Below the pieces are notes generated by a model. It was not told the origin of the DNA and made no database searches. It was given only the letters and a program-made list of their open reading frames with translations. Positions 16,715 through 24,973 of a DNA stretch of 64,000 bases are shown piece by piece (the stretch's first letter is position 1; each line of letters opens with the position of its first letter). This DNA comes from Brevirhabdus sp. (GTDB taxonomy: Bacteria; Pseudomonadota; Alphaproteobacteria; Rhodobacterales; Rhodobacteraceae): positions 1 through 64,000 of the forward strand of contig JAGXFH010000031.1 of NCBI GenBank assembly GCA_024637315.1, given 5' to 3'. Position numbers and translations under genes: made by a program.

Positions 16715-18372
16715 CCGGGAACAGGACACATGAATTGGCAGCGACCCTTACACTCTCGGAACGGCGCATCGCCATAGGCCTGTCGATCGCACTCGCGCTG
16801 CTGGGGCTCGTCATGGCCGCCTTTGCCCGGCAGGGCGTCATGGCGGTGCATGGCGGGATTGCGCTTGGCCTTGGATTGATCCTCGTCTTCGTGATCGGCG
16901 GTGCGCTCTACGATCACCCGGAGCCGGGCGGTGGCAGGCTGAGCCGCTACTATGACGCGCCGACGCGTTTCGGCATCATCATGACGTTGTTCTGGGCGAT
17001 GATCGGGATGAGCGTGGGCGTCTGGGTTGCGGCGCTGATGTACTGGCCGGAAGCGACGCCACACTGGCCGGCGACCAGCTTTGGCCGGCTGCGCCCGGTG
17101 CACACCACCAGCGTGATCTTCGGCTTCGGTGGCAACGCGCTGATCGCCACCTCCTTTCACGTGCTGCAGCGCACCGCGCGGGCGCGGCTGGCCGATGCGC
17201 TCAGCCCGTGGGTCGTGCTGATCGGCTTCAACCTGTTCTGCGTCTGGGCGGTGACCGGCTATCTGATGGGCAGCACCCAGTCGAAAGAATATGCCGAGGC
17301 GGAGTGGTATGCCGATATCTGGCTGGTCCTGGTCTGGGTAACCTATTTCACACTTTATATCCGCACACTCGCACGCCGCAACGAACCTCACATCTACGTC
17401 GCGAACTGGTACTACATGGCCTTCATCCTGGTCGTGGCGATGCTGCACATCGTCAACAACCTCGCTCTGCCGGTCAGTCTCGCCGGGGCCGAAAGCTTCC
17501 CGATCTGGTCAGGTGTGCAGGATGCGATGATCCAGTGGTGGTACGGGCACAACGCGGTGGCGTTCTTCCTGACGGCCGGGTTCCTCGGCATGCTCTACTA
17601 TTTCCTGCCGGTCCGTGCGGGGCGACCGATCTGGTCCTACCGGCTGTCCATCGTCAGCTTCTGGGGCATCGTGTTCTTCTACATCTGGGTGGGTTCACAT
17701 CACCTGCACTACACCGCTCTGCCCTACTGGGTGCAGACTTTGGGCATGACCTTCTCGGTCATGCTGCTGGTACCTTCCTGGGCGTCGGCAGGCAACGCCA
17801 TCGCCACGCTGAACGGCGCCTGGCACAAGGTGCGTGACGACGCGACACTGAGGTTCATGTTCGTGGCTGCGGTCTTTTACGGGCTGTCGACCTTCGAGGG
17901 GTCGTTCCTGGCCATCCGCCCGGTCAATTCGCTGTCGCATTACACCGATTGGACGGTGGGCCATGTGCATTCCGGCACGTTGGGCTGGGTGGCGATGATC
18001 ATCTTCGGCGCGATCTATACTCTGGTGCCGCAGCTTTCGGGGCGTCGGAGCATGGCTTGGCCCAAAGCAGTCGATTGGCATTTCTGGCTGGCGATCTCCG
18101 GCACGCTGATCTACGTGATCTCGCTCTGGAATGCCGGAATCACGCAAGGTCTGATGTGGCGTGCCTATGACGAGAACGGCGCGCTGTCCTACAGTTTTGT
18201 CGAATCGGTCAGGGCCATGGCACCCTATTACGCGGTGCGCACTCTGGGCGGGTTGCTGTTCCTCGCCGGTACAGTGATCTGCGCGCTGAACTGCCGGGCC
18301 ACGATGCGCATGACGCAACCCCGCGCGGAGGATGCCTCCGATCGCCCCCTCTCCTCCCTGCCTGCGGAGTGA
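16711..18372 (+). CDS. ccoN: cbb3-type cytochrome c oxidase subunit I (CcoN)
   Basis: The catalytic subunit of a C-family heme-copper oxidase, 553 residues from a GTG that overlaps the regulator stop. Low-spin heme ligands are H131 (RPVHTT) and H420; the high-spin heme ligand is H418 (GHVHSG). Copper-B ligands are H280 (WWYGHNA), H330 and H331, with the cross-linked tyrosine at Y324, exactly six residues before the HH pair as in known cbb3 oxidases. Glu396 (STFEG) is kept. These residues argue for a true oxidase rather than an NO reductase. The first ~80 residues diverge from common CcoN. Confidence 0.93.
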   Translation: MTGNRTHELAATLTLSERRIAIGLSIALALLGLVMAAFARQGVMAVHGGIALGLGLILVFVIGGALYDHPEPGGGRLSRYYDAPTRFGIIMTLFWAMIGMSVGVWVAALMYWPEATPHWPATSFGRLRPVHTTSVIFGFGGNALIATSFHVLQRTARARLADALSPWVVLIGFNLFCVWAVTGYLMGSTQSKEYAEAEWYADIWLVLVWVTYFTLYIRTLARRNEPHIYVANWYYMAFILVVAMLHIVNNLALPVSLAGAESFPIWSGVQDAMIQWWYGHNAVAFFLTAGFLGMLYYFLPVRAGRPIWSYRLSIVSFWGIVFFYIWVGSHHLHYTALPYWVQTLGMTFSVMLLVPSWASAGNAIATLNGAWHKVRDDATLRFMFVAAVFYGLSTFEGSFLAIRPVNSLSHYTDWTVGHVHSGTLGWVAMIIFGAIYTLVPQLSGRRSMAWPKAVDWHFWLAISGTLIYVISLWNAGITQGLMWRAYDENGALSYSFVESVRAMAPYYAVRTLGGLLFLAGTVICALNCRATMRMTQPRAEDASDRPLSSLPAE

Positions 18373-18376
18373 GCCA

Positions 18377-19105
18377 ATGCTGAAACTCCACTACAACCTC
18401 GAAAAGGTCTCCATGGGTCTGGTGGCGGCGATCATCCTTGCGGCCTCGATCGGCGGTATCGTCGAGATCGCGCCGCTGTTCACCATCGACGAGACTGTCG
18501 AATTGCCCGACGATCTCCGCCCGCACACGCCGCTGGAACTGGCCGGGCGTGAGATCTACATCCGCGAGGGATGCTATGCCTGCCACAGCCAGATGGTACG
18601 CAGCCTCGCCGACGAACTGGACCGCTACGGCCGCTATTCGCTGGCCGCCGAAAGCGCTTACGACCACCCGATGCTGTGGGGGTCCAAGCGCACCGGGCCG
18701 GACATCGCCCGGCTTGGGGAAAAATACTCCGATGCCTGGCATGTGGCTCACCTGATCGACCCGCGCAGTGTGGTGCCTGCGTCGATCATGCCGGCCTATC
18801 CCTGGCTCGACCGGCCGCTCGATACGGGCATCATCGCAGACAGCCTTGCCACTCTTGCCCGGCTCGGCGTGCCCTATGACGACGACATGATCGCCAATTC
18901 CGAGGCCGACGCCCAGGCGCAGAGCCGCCCCGACTCGGGCGGGGCGGCAGACGTCCAAGCCCGCTACGGCGAGGACGTCGCGGTGCGCGCCTTTGATGGC
19001 GATCCCGCACGCCTGACCGAGATGGACGCGGTGGTCGCCTATCTGCAATCGCTTGGCACACTGACCGACGCCGCCCACCCCATCATGGCGGAGGACATTC
19101 AATGA
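18377..19105 (+). CDS. ccoO: cbb3-type cytochrome c oxidase subunit II (CcoO)
   Basis: This 242-residue membrane-anchored monoheme cytochrome c has one N-terminal helix (residues ~12-34) and a heme-binding CYACH at 66-70. The probable axial Met is in PASIMPAYPWL. It passes electrons from CcoP to CcoN. It begins four bases after ccoN and its stop overlaps the ccoQ start (ATGA). An Asp/Gly/Ala-rich insert near residues 175-205 separates the last helices. Confidence 0.94.
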   Translation: MLKLHYNLEKVSMGLVAAIILAASIGGIVEIAPLFTIDETVELPDDLRPHTPLELAGREIYIREGCYACHSQMVRSLADELDRYGRYSLAAESAYDHPMLWGSKRTGPDIARLGEKYSDAWHVAHLIDPRSVVPASIMPAYPWLDRPLDTGIIADSLATLARLGVPYDDDMIANSEADAQAQSRPDSGGAADVQARYGEDVAVRAFDGDPARLTEMDAVVAYLQSLGTLTDAAHPIMAEDIQ

Positions 19106-19269
19106 CCCACGACACTCTGGTTCTGATCGCCAAGATTTTCGGGCCGATCTGGATGATGGGCTTTCTGCTCATCGTCGTGATCCGCGCCTACAGCCCCAAG
19201 CGACGAGACGCCCATGATCGCGCCGCGCGGTCGGTCCTGCAACCGGACGACCGGCAGGACAGCGCGTGA
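19102..19269 (+). CDS. ccoQ: cbb3-type oxidase small subunit (CcoQ)
   Basis: A 55-residue protein beginning MTHDTLVLIAKIFGPIWMM, with one membrane helix (residues ~5-28) and a basic, hydrophilic tail. Position between ccoO and ccoP, single helix and size identify it as CcoQ, which stabilises the oxidase complex. It overlaps ccoO by four bases and ccoP by four bases. Confidence 0.85.
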   Translation: MTHDTLVLIAKIFGPIWMMGFLLIVVIRAYSPKRRDAHDRAARSVLQPDDRQDSA

Positions 19270-20174
19270 CCGATCCCAGGAACCTCCCCGGCGCCGACCC
19301 CCATACCGGCCAGCGCGAGGTCGATCCCGTCACCGGGTATGACACCACCGGCCATGACTGGGGCGGCATCACGGAGTTGAACACGCCGTTTCCGAAGATC
19401 GTGATCTGGGCGATGGTGCTGACCTTCCTCTACTCAGTCATCGCCTGGGTGCTGCTGCCCGCCTGGCCGCTGGGGCGTGACTATACGCGTGGGCTGTTGG
19501 GCCTCGATCAGGACGAGATGGCGGTAGAGCGCCTTCGCGAGATCGACGCACGGCGCCAGGATTGGCTGGCGCGTTTCGACGGCGCCCCCGATTTTGCCGC
19601 CCTGCAGGGCGACGCCGCGCTGATCGCGCGCGTCCTTCCCGCGGCCGACCGGCTTTATCGCGACAGTTGCGCCGTGTGCCATGGCCAAGAGGGTATTGGC
19701 GGCCCCGGCTTTCCGGTGCTGAACGACAGTCATTGGCTATGGGGCGCGGATCCCGTGACCATTGCCGAAACGCTTCAGGTCGGCATCAACGCCGGACATC
19801 CCGACACCCGATTTGCGCAGATGCCGGCCTTCGACTGGATGTCGCGCGCAGAGCGGCAGGGCCTTTCGGACTATGTCGCGGCGCTGTCCACAGGCGAAGC
19901 CGATCACGAGAGCGCGGGCGCGACCCTGTTCGAAGAGAACTGTCTGGCATGCCACGGCGAGCGTGGCGTGGGCGGGCTGATGAACGGGGTGCCCGCGTTG
20001 ACCGACGATGCCGTGATCTACGGTCAGGACGCAGAAACGGTGATGGCGACACTGCGCAAGGGGCGGCAGGGGGTGATGCCCTACTGGTCGGACCGGTTGA
20101 GCATTGCCGAGATCAACCTGCTCGCCCTTTATGTCGCGGGCCTGTCGGGTGCAAACGGCGGGGTGCGGCGATGA
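19266..20174 (+). CDS. ccoP: cbb3-type cytochrome c oxidase diheme subunit III (CcoP)
   Basis: This 302-residue diheme cytochrome c has a GTG start overlapping ccoQ (GTGA). One membrane helix (residues ~44-66) anchors two class I cytochrome domains with CAVCH at 135-139 and CLACH at 226-230. The N-terminal GYDTTGHDWGGITELNTP segment is a hallmark of CcoP. It accepts electrons from soluble or membrane cytochromes c and hands them to CcoO. Its stop overlaps the next small gene (ATGA). Confidence 0.95.
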   Translation: MTDPRNLPGADPHTGQREVDPVTGYDTTGHDWGGITELNTPFPKIVIWAMVLTFLYSVIAWVLLPAWPLGRDYTRGLLGLDQDEMAVERLREIDARRQDWLARFDGAPDFAALQGDAALIARVLPAADRLYRDSCAVCHGQEGIGGPGFPVLNDSHWLWGADPVTIAETLQVGINAGHPDTRFAQMPAFDWMSRAERQGLSDYVAALSTGEADHESAGATLFEENCLACHGERGVGGLMNGVPALTDDAVIYGQDAETVMATLRKGRQGVMPYWSDRLSIAEINLLALYVAGLSGANGGVRR

Positions 20175-20332
20175 CCGATGCGACGCAGAGACGGTTGGCG
20201 ATTACCGGGGCGCTTGCGGCAATTGGCGTCTTTGTCGCTGCAAACGCGCATTTGCTGAACGCCGCATTCCGCTCGCAGCCCGACTGCGTTTCCGTGGCGG
20301 CTGCGGCGAAGCCCGCGAAACGCGCTTGCTGA
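20171..20332 (+). CDS. Small single-helix membrane protein in the cco operon
   Basis: A 53-residue product starting MTDATQRRLAITGALAAIG, with one hydrophobic segment (residues ~9-30) and a short tail carrying two cysteines (PDCVS and the final residue). It overlaps ccoP by four bases (ATGA) and is followed after eleven bases by the DUF2189 gene, so it is almost certainly translated. It does not resemble CcoH. No family is recognised; it may be an accessory or assembly factor for the oxidase. Confidence 0.6.
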   Translation: MTDATQRRLAITGALAAIGVFVAANAHLLNAAFRSQPDCVSVAAAAKPAKRAC

Positions 20333-20343
20333 GGGAGACCGCC

Positions 20344-21141
20344 ATGCTTGAACCGCTTCCCACTATCCGAGAGCCGCAGGGAACAGCCTCGCCGCTTGCC
20401 CGGCACCTGCCCGCCGGCGTGGCGCTCGACTGGCTGCGGGCGGGCTGGCGCGACCTGCAGGACGCACCGGGGCCAAGTCTCGCCTACGGTGTTTTCCTGG
20501 TGATTGTCTCCTATGCGGTGCTCTGGATCCTCGCCGCCGCGGGGCTGCTCTATCTGGCACTGCCGGCAATCTCGGGCTTTCTGATCGTCGGGCCGTTCCT
20601 TGCTCTCGGCCTGTATGAAAAAAGCCGACGGCAGAGCGGCGGCGACAGCATCGCGCTGGCGCAAATGGTTCTGGTGCGCCCGGCCTCGGCGGGCCAACTG
20701 GCCTATGCGGGGCTGCTACTGGGCCTGCTCGTGCTGTTCTGGCTGCGCGCGGCCGATTTGCTTTATGCACTGTTTTTCGGGCTGACGCCCTTTCCCGGCG
20801 CGGACGAAGCGCTGATCAACGTACTGACCACGACGCGCGGCTGGGGGCTGATCGGCGTGGGAACGCTGGTCGGCGGACTGTTCGCTGGCTTCGCCTTTGC
20901 GCTCAGCCTGTTCTCGGTACCCATGCTGATGGCCGAGAAGCGCGACGCGCTTACAGCGATGGGACTCAGCTTTGCCATGACCGCGCAGAACATCCGGCCC
21001 TGCCTTGCCTGGGGCGTGATCGTCGCCGCCGGCATGCTGCTTTCGTTGGCAACGGGACTGCTGGCGTTGGCGGTGGTGTTCCCGGTGCTCGGCCACGGCA
21101 CCTGGCATGCCTGGTGTTCTGTCAGCGGGCCGGCGCGATGA
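20344..21141 (+). CDS. DUF2189 family membrane protein
   Basis: This 265-residue protein has about six hydrophobic segments and matches DUF2189, a family often beside terminal oxidase genes. The recognisable segments are WLRAGWRDLQDAPGPSLAYG (residues ~29-48), then GPFLALGLYEKSR, and SLFSVPMLMAEKRDA. The ATG at 20344 has GGAG upstream, and the longer open frame above it overlaps ccoP. Its stop overlaps the ccoS start. The function is unknown; the operon suggests oxidase assembly or a membrane role in micro-oxic growth. Confidence 0.8.
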   Translation: MLEPLPTIREPQGTASPLARHLPAGVALDWLRAGWRDLQDAPGPSLAYGVFLVIVSYAVLWILAAAGLLYLALPAISGFLIVGPFLALGLYEKSRRQSGGDSIALAQMVLVRPASAGQLAYAGLLLGLLVLFWLRAADLLYALFFGLTPFPGADEALINVLTTTRGWGLIGVGTLVGGLFAGFAFALSLFSVPMLMAEKRDALTAMGLSFAMTAQNIRPCLAWGVIVAAGMLLSLATGLLALAVVFPVLGHGTWHAWCSVSGPAR

Positions 21142-21353
21142 CCCACCTGCTGTTTCTGATACCGCTGTCGATCGGCATGGGGCTGATCGGCCTTGCTGCC
21201 TTCTACTGGGCCCTGCGCAATGATCAGTTCGATGATCCCGAAGGTAGCGCATGGCGCATCATCGCTCCCGAGAACCCACCTGAAACGAAAGGAACGCCCG
21301 ATGACGACTTGGCTCCCGACACTCAAGACCGCGACCCCCGAAGCGGGTTATGA
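21138..21353 (+). CDS. ccoS: cbb3-type oxidase assembly protein CcoS
   Basis: This 71-residue protein has one N-terminal helix (MTHLLFLIPLSIGMGLIGLAA) followed by FYWALRNDQFDDPEGSAWRII, the CcoS signature. CcoS is needed to insert heme and copper cofactors into the cbb3 oxidase. The tail after residue ~44 is longer than the core family and polar; it overlaps the start of the next small gene by 53 bases in another frame. CcoG, CcoH and CcoI are not in the window. Confidence 0.88.
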   Translation: MTHLLFLIPLSIGMGLIGLAAFYWALRNDQFDDPEGSAWRIIAPENPPETKGTPDDDLAPDTQDRDPRSGL

Positions 21354-21534
21354 CCTTGCTGCCAAACTGGCCCGCGTCGCGATCAAGATGACCCAGCCCG
21401 ATGCCGCAGTGCGCGACACGCTGCGCCCAGTCTACGCCGAGGATGCAGATGCGCTGATCGCCTCCAGTCAAGTGGTCGCGACGCATTTCGCAACGGTCGC
21501 GGCAGCCAACGATTATTGGAGTGAAACGTCATGA
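21301..21534 (+). CDS. Small soluble protein of unknown function overlapping ccoS
   Basis: A 77-residue open frame beginning MTTWLPTLKTATPEAGYDL, with AAAGGA at a good distance. It is predicted alpha-helical and soluble, with no membrane segment. It starts inside the 3' end of ccoS in a different frame and ends four bases into the next gene (ATGA). Codon composition is normal for the region. No family is recognised. Because the overlap is large, a later start cannot be excluded, although no other well-placed ATG is seen. Confidence 0.5.
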   Translation: MTTWLPTLKTATPEAGYDLAAKLARVAIKMTQPDAAVRDTLRPVYAEDADALIASSQVVATHFATVAAANDYWSETS

Positions 21535-21917
21535 CGGCAGTCGAACGCTCCGGCAAGGATTTCGTCGTCGAGGCCCGGCTTCTGGCCGAGATCTTCGGCC
21601 TTTCGGAGGACGAGGTCAGGGAGCGAATGCGCGATGGCGCGATCACCTCGCGTTGCGAAACCGGCGTGGACGATGATGCCGGGCGCTGGCGTCTGACTTT
21701 CCACCACGGTGACCGTGCGTGCAGGTTCATCGTCGATGAAGCGGGTACCGTCGTCAAACGGGCGACGTTTCCGATCAAGGCCAGAGCACATGACGCTAAT
21801 CCGGGCAGTGGCGATATCGGGATGACCTTCTCTGCCAAGTCGGCCAAGTCGGCCAAGTCGGCCAAGTCGGCCAAGTCGGCCAAGTCGGCCAAGTCGGCCA
21901 AGTCGGCCAAGGAATGA
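21531..21917 (+). CDS. DUF6522-like protein with a C-terminal Ser-Ala-Lys repeat tail
   Basis: This 128-residue protein has a small domain (residues ~1-80: DFVVEARLLAEIFGLSEDEVRERM, RWRLTFHHGDRACRFIVDEAG) that resembles DUF6522, found near denitrification and oxidase genes. The domain is followed by nine perfect Ser-Ala-Lys triplets ending in Glu. The tail is strongly basic and helical. The gene ends the cco operon and overlaps the preceding gene by four bases. The function is unknown. Confidence 0.75.
   Translation: MTAVERSGKDFVVEARLLAEIFGLSEDEVRERMRDGAITSRCETGVDDDAGRWRLTFHHGDRACRFIVDEAGTVVKRATFPIKARAHDANPGSGDIGMTFSAKSAKSAKSAKSAKSAKSAKSAKSAKE
21831..21911 (+). repeat. Nine-copy 9-bp tandem repeat inside a coding region
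   Basis: The unit TCGGCCAAG is repeated in frame; the first copy has TCT instead of TCG, and the other eight are identical. The length is 81 bases. Because the unit is a multiple of three, copy-number change would lengthen or shorten the protein tail without a frameshift. Confidence 0.95.
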
Positions 21918-22087
21918 TCTGGGTCGTCCTTTCTCGTTTCAACTCGCCTCCGCCGGTGGTTGGCCCACCCGGAAACAGCGATGCTGCGCCGTCAGGCAGC
22001 GGCGCCTGGATTTGTGGCTTTCTTGCTGGTGCAGGTCTGGCCCCACAGACCCCTGCGAGTCCTCGTCTGCACGGTGCTGAATGACGA

Positions 22088-22109
22088 GGATCGGCTAAAC
22101 GGCCGATCC
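22088..22109. terminator. Hairpin between convergent genes
   Basis: GGATCGGC (22088-22095) pairs with GCCGATCC (22102-22109) around a six-base loop. It lies between the convergent DUF6522 and Rrf2 genes. No T tract follows, so it may act as a Rho-dependent or bidirectional end signal. Confidence 0.35.
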
Positions 22110-22134
22110 GCTGACAGTGCGACTGGCGGAATGG

Positions 22135-22575
22135 TCAGAGAAACCTCGCTGGTGGTGCGGCGGGCAACATCTCGGCCCTGCGGAGAGCAAGGTCAGCCAG
22201 AGTATAGCGGTCGAGGACCTCGAACATGGCCGCGAGGGCTTCGTTCAGCACCGGGGGTAGCTTGCAGCACTCGGTCAGGCGGCACGCACTGCCCTCACGG
22301 TAGCACTCTACCAGTGCGAAGTCGGGCTCGGTGACGCGTATGACCGCGCCCAGGCCGATCTCCTCGGGGGGGCGTGCCAGCCGGAATCCTCCCGACCGTC
22401 CACGCACACTCAAAAGGAAGCCCGCCGCAGTGAGCGTGCGCACCACCTTCTTGAGATGCGGCGCGGAGAGGCCATGAATCAGCGCGGTCTGGTCGACGGT
22501 CAGGTTTCGGTCCTGATGACTTTCGGCAAGCAAGAGCACTCTGATTGCATAGTCGCTGTGTTTAGTCAGTCGCAT
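22135..22575 (-). CDS. Rrf2 family regulator, NsrR-like, divergent from nosR
   Basis: This 146-residue Rrf2 regulator opens MRLTKHSDYAIRVLLLA. The winged helix (residues ~1-65) includes SAPHLKKVVRTLTAAGF and SVRGRSGGFRLA. Cysteines C91, C98, C103 and C104 can hold an Fe-S cluster, and the last ~40 residues form the dimer helix (LDRYTLADLAL). NsrR-type function is likely, with NO as the signal. It is divergent from nosR across a shared 178-base promoter region and differs clearly from the regulator at 16298, so the window has two members. Confidence 0.85.
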   Translation of the reverse strand: MRLTKHSDYAIRVLLLAESHQDRNLTVDQTALIHGLSAPHLKKVVRTLTAAGFLLSVRGRSGGFRLARPPEEIGLGAVIRVTEPDFALVECYREGSACRLTECCKLPPVLNEALAAMFEVLDRYTLADLALRRAEMLPAAPPARFL

Positions 22576-22685
22576 TTTGTCTCTTTCGGATTTGTCACTC
22601 CTGCCCCTTCACGGTGCAAAGACCAGAGCAACATGGTCGGTCGCATTACACATTCAGAAACTGGCACATAAAAGGGTTATTCTAT

Positions 22686-22699
22686 TTGATCCTAATCAA
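22686..22699. promoter_or_regulatory. Perfect FNR/Dnr-type box upstream of nosR
   Basis: TTGAT-CCTA-ATCAA forms a perfect 5-4-5 inverted repeat, the classic site for FNR, Dnr, NnrR and other CRP/FNR regulators. It is 54 bases before the nosR ATG and 110 bases before the divergent Rrf2 gene. This implies induction of nos under low oxygen or NO. Confidence 0.85.
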
Positions 22700-22753
22700 A
22701 GTTTGCGGCGATCGGGTCTGCCAGAAGGCTGTAACCTTGCTTCGGATTATAAA

Positions 22754-24973
22754 ATGCCTCGTCCCTACCACCAGTTCGTCCGGCACCTATACGCACTCGT
22801 GCTTGCGATGGCCGCGGTCTTCATCGCGGCCAGTCCGGTCGCAGCGCAATCGCCGCATCTTGCGGCCCTGATCGACGACGTGCCTGCCGGCACGCTTGTC
22901 GAAGGGGCCGACAGCTATGGTCCGATCCGCAGCGATCTGCCAGTATCACCCGTGTTGAAGGGCGGCGAGACAATCGCCTGGGCCTTCATCACCTCCGACT
23001 TCGTGGGCACCACCGGCTATTCCGGCAAACCGATTCACGTGATGGTCGCCGTCGACGCCGAGGCAAAAGTGGCCGGAGTCCGGCTGGTCAAGCACTCCGA
23101 GCCGATCGTTCTGATCGGCATACCGGAAGCCAAGATGCGCGGGCTCACCGCCGATTACGCCGGTCTTGACCTTGTCGCCGAGGTCGAGGCGGGCGGCACC
23201 GCGCATGATCTTGAAATCATTTCAGGTGCGACCGTGACGGTCATGGTGATCGATGATTCCATCGTGCGCTCCGGCATCAAGGTCGCGCGCGCACTCCATC
23301 TTGGCGGCCTTGCATCCGAGGCGACGCCCGGCGGACCCACGCGTGAACTCGACCCGGACGCCGCAGCGCCCGCCGACTGGGTCGAGGCCGAGGGCGACGG
23401 GACGGTCCGTCGGCTGACGCTCGACATCGGTCAGGTCAACGAAGCCTTTGCCGCGCTGGACGATCCGCGCGCCGCCGCGCGGCCGGTGACGGGCGATCCG
23501 GGCGATACCTTCATCGATATGCACGCCACGCTGATCAGCGTGCCGGCGATCGGGCGGGCGATGCTGGGCGACGCGGAATACGCAAATCTCGAGGCCTGGC
23601 TGGAAGAGGGCGAACACGCGATCCTTGTTGCGGGCCGGGGGCACTATTCCTTCAAGGGATCGGGCTATGTGCGCGGCGGGATCTTCGACCGGATCGTGCT
23701 GGTGCAGGATGACGCCTCGGTGCGGTTCCGCGACCGCGGCCACCGCCGTCTGGGCGAGGTCGCCCTGCCCGGCGCGCCGGACTTCACCGAACTCGATATC
23801 TTCAAGATCCCCGCCGATGCCAGCTTCGATCCGACCGAACCATGGCGGTTGCAGCTTCTGGTTCAACGCGAGGTCGGCGCGCTGGAGCGGCTCTTCATCA
23901 CCTACGATCTCGGCTACCGCTTGCCCGACCGGTTCACGAGCATGATCGCCCCGGCGGCGGCCGCGGCGGCCCAGAACGGCGAGGCGGAAGCGGCAGCGCA
24001 GGCCCAGTTGTGGAAACGGATATGGCGAGACAAGACCGTCGAGATCGCCGTCCTCGTCGGGATGCTCACGGTGCTGACGTCGGCGTTCTTCTTTCAGAGC
24101 TTCCTCACCCGTTCGGACCGCTGGACAATCTGGTTCCGGATGTCGTTTCTCACGCTCACGCTGGTGTTTCTTGGCTGGTACGCCAATGCTCAGCTTTCGG
24201 TCGTGAACCTCATGGCGCTGACCAGTTCGCTGGCCACGGGATTCAGTTGGCAGGCTTTCCTGCTTGACCCGCTGACTTTCATCCTGTGGTTCTCTGTCGC
24301 TGCGGCCCTGCTGTTCTGGGGACGTGGGGCCTATTGCGGCTGGCTTTGCCCATTCGGCGCACTGCAGGAACTGACGAACCGGATCGCCCGCTGGTTCAAG
24401 GTGCCGCAATGGTCGCTGCCATGGGGACTGCACGAACGCCTTTGGCCAATCAAGTACATGATCTTTTTGGGCCTTTTCGCCGTCACGCTCGCCTCGATCG
24501 ACCGCGCCGAGCAACTCGCCGAGGTCGAGCCTTTCAAGACCGCCATCGTCCTGAAATTCGATCGCGCATGGCCTTTCGTTCTCTATGCGCTGGTGCTTTT
24601 GGGGATCGGGCTGTTCGTTGAGCGGTTCTACTGTCGCTATCTCTGCCCGCTTGGCGCGGCACTGGCCATTCCCGCCCGTCTTCGCATGTTCGACTGGCTG
24701 AAGCGGTACCGCGAATGCGGCAATCCCTGCCAGACCTGCGCGAACGAATGCATGGTGCAGGCGATCCACCCCACGGGCGAGATCAACCCGAACGAATGCC
24801 TCAACTGCATGCACTGTCAGGTGCTTTACCAGTCCGAGACGAAATGCCCGGTGGTGATCCGCCGGCTTAAGCGGCGCGAGACTGCCGCAGCGAGCGCGGC
24901 GTCGCTTGACCGCGCCCTTCAGAACCATCCCAACCTAAAGAAAGGACAACAGAATGTCGGAACGGGAATCTAA
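22754..24973 (+). CDS. nosR: Nitrous oxide reductase regulator and electron-transfer protein NosR
   Basis: This 739-residue membrane flavo-iron-sulfur protein is needed for N2O reduction by NosZ. After a signal helix (residues ~10-31), a periplasmic FMN-binding domain carries the flavin Thr in ISGATVT near residue 159. Six or so membrane helices follow from ~430, with two CxxxCP motifs (YCGWLCPFG and YCRYLCPLG). The cytoplasmic C-terminus holds two 4Fe-4S cysteine sets near residues 655-690 ([15 protein letters not shown]). The start at 22754 yields the signal peptide. The 3' end overlaps nosZ by 20 bases. Confidence 0.95.
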   Translation: MPRPYHQFVRHLYALVLAMAAVFIAASPVAAQSPHLAALIDDVPAGTLVEGADSYGPIRSDLPVSPVLKGGETIAWAFITSDFVGTTGYSGKPIHVMVAVDAEAKVAGVRLVKHSEPIVLIGIPEAKMRGLTADYAGLDLVAEVEAGGTAHDLEIISGATVTVMVIDDSIVRSGIKVARALHLGGLASEATPGGPTRELDPDAAAPADWVEAEGDGTVRRLTLDIGQVNEAFAALDDPRAAARPVTGDPGDTFIDMHATLISVPAIGRAMLGDAEYANLEAWLEEGEHAILVAGRGHYSFKGSGYVRGGIFDRIVLVQDDASVRFRDRGHRRLGEVALPGAPDFTELDIFKIPADASFDPTEPWRLQLLVQREVGALERLFITYDLGYRLPDRFTSMIAPAAAAAAQNGEAEAAAQAQLWKRIWRDKTVEIAVLVGMLTVLTSAFFFQSFLTRSDRWTIWFRMSFLTLTLVFLGWYANAQLSVVNLMALTSSLATGFSWQAFLLDPLTFILWFSVAAALLFWGRGAYCGWLCPFGALQELTNRIARWFKVPQWSLPWGLHERLWPIKYMIFLGLFAVTLASIDRAEQLAEVEPFKTAIVLKFDRAWPFVLYALVLLGIGLFVERFYCRYLCPLGAALAIPARLRMFDWLKRYRECGNPCQTCANECMVQAIHPTGEINPNECLNCMHCQVLYQSETKCPVVIRRLKRRETAAASAASLDRALQNHPNLKKGQQNVGTGI

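Noticed and set aside
16711-18372. NO reductase (NorB or a cbb3-derived NOR) instead of CcoN
   Set aside because: The cross-linked Tyr324 and the CcoO/CcoQ/CcoP partners are present, which fits an oxidase.
21831-21911. Possible CRISPR array
   Set aside because: The repeats are 9 bp without spacers and encode an in-frame protein tail.
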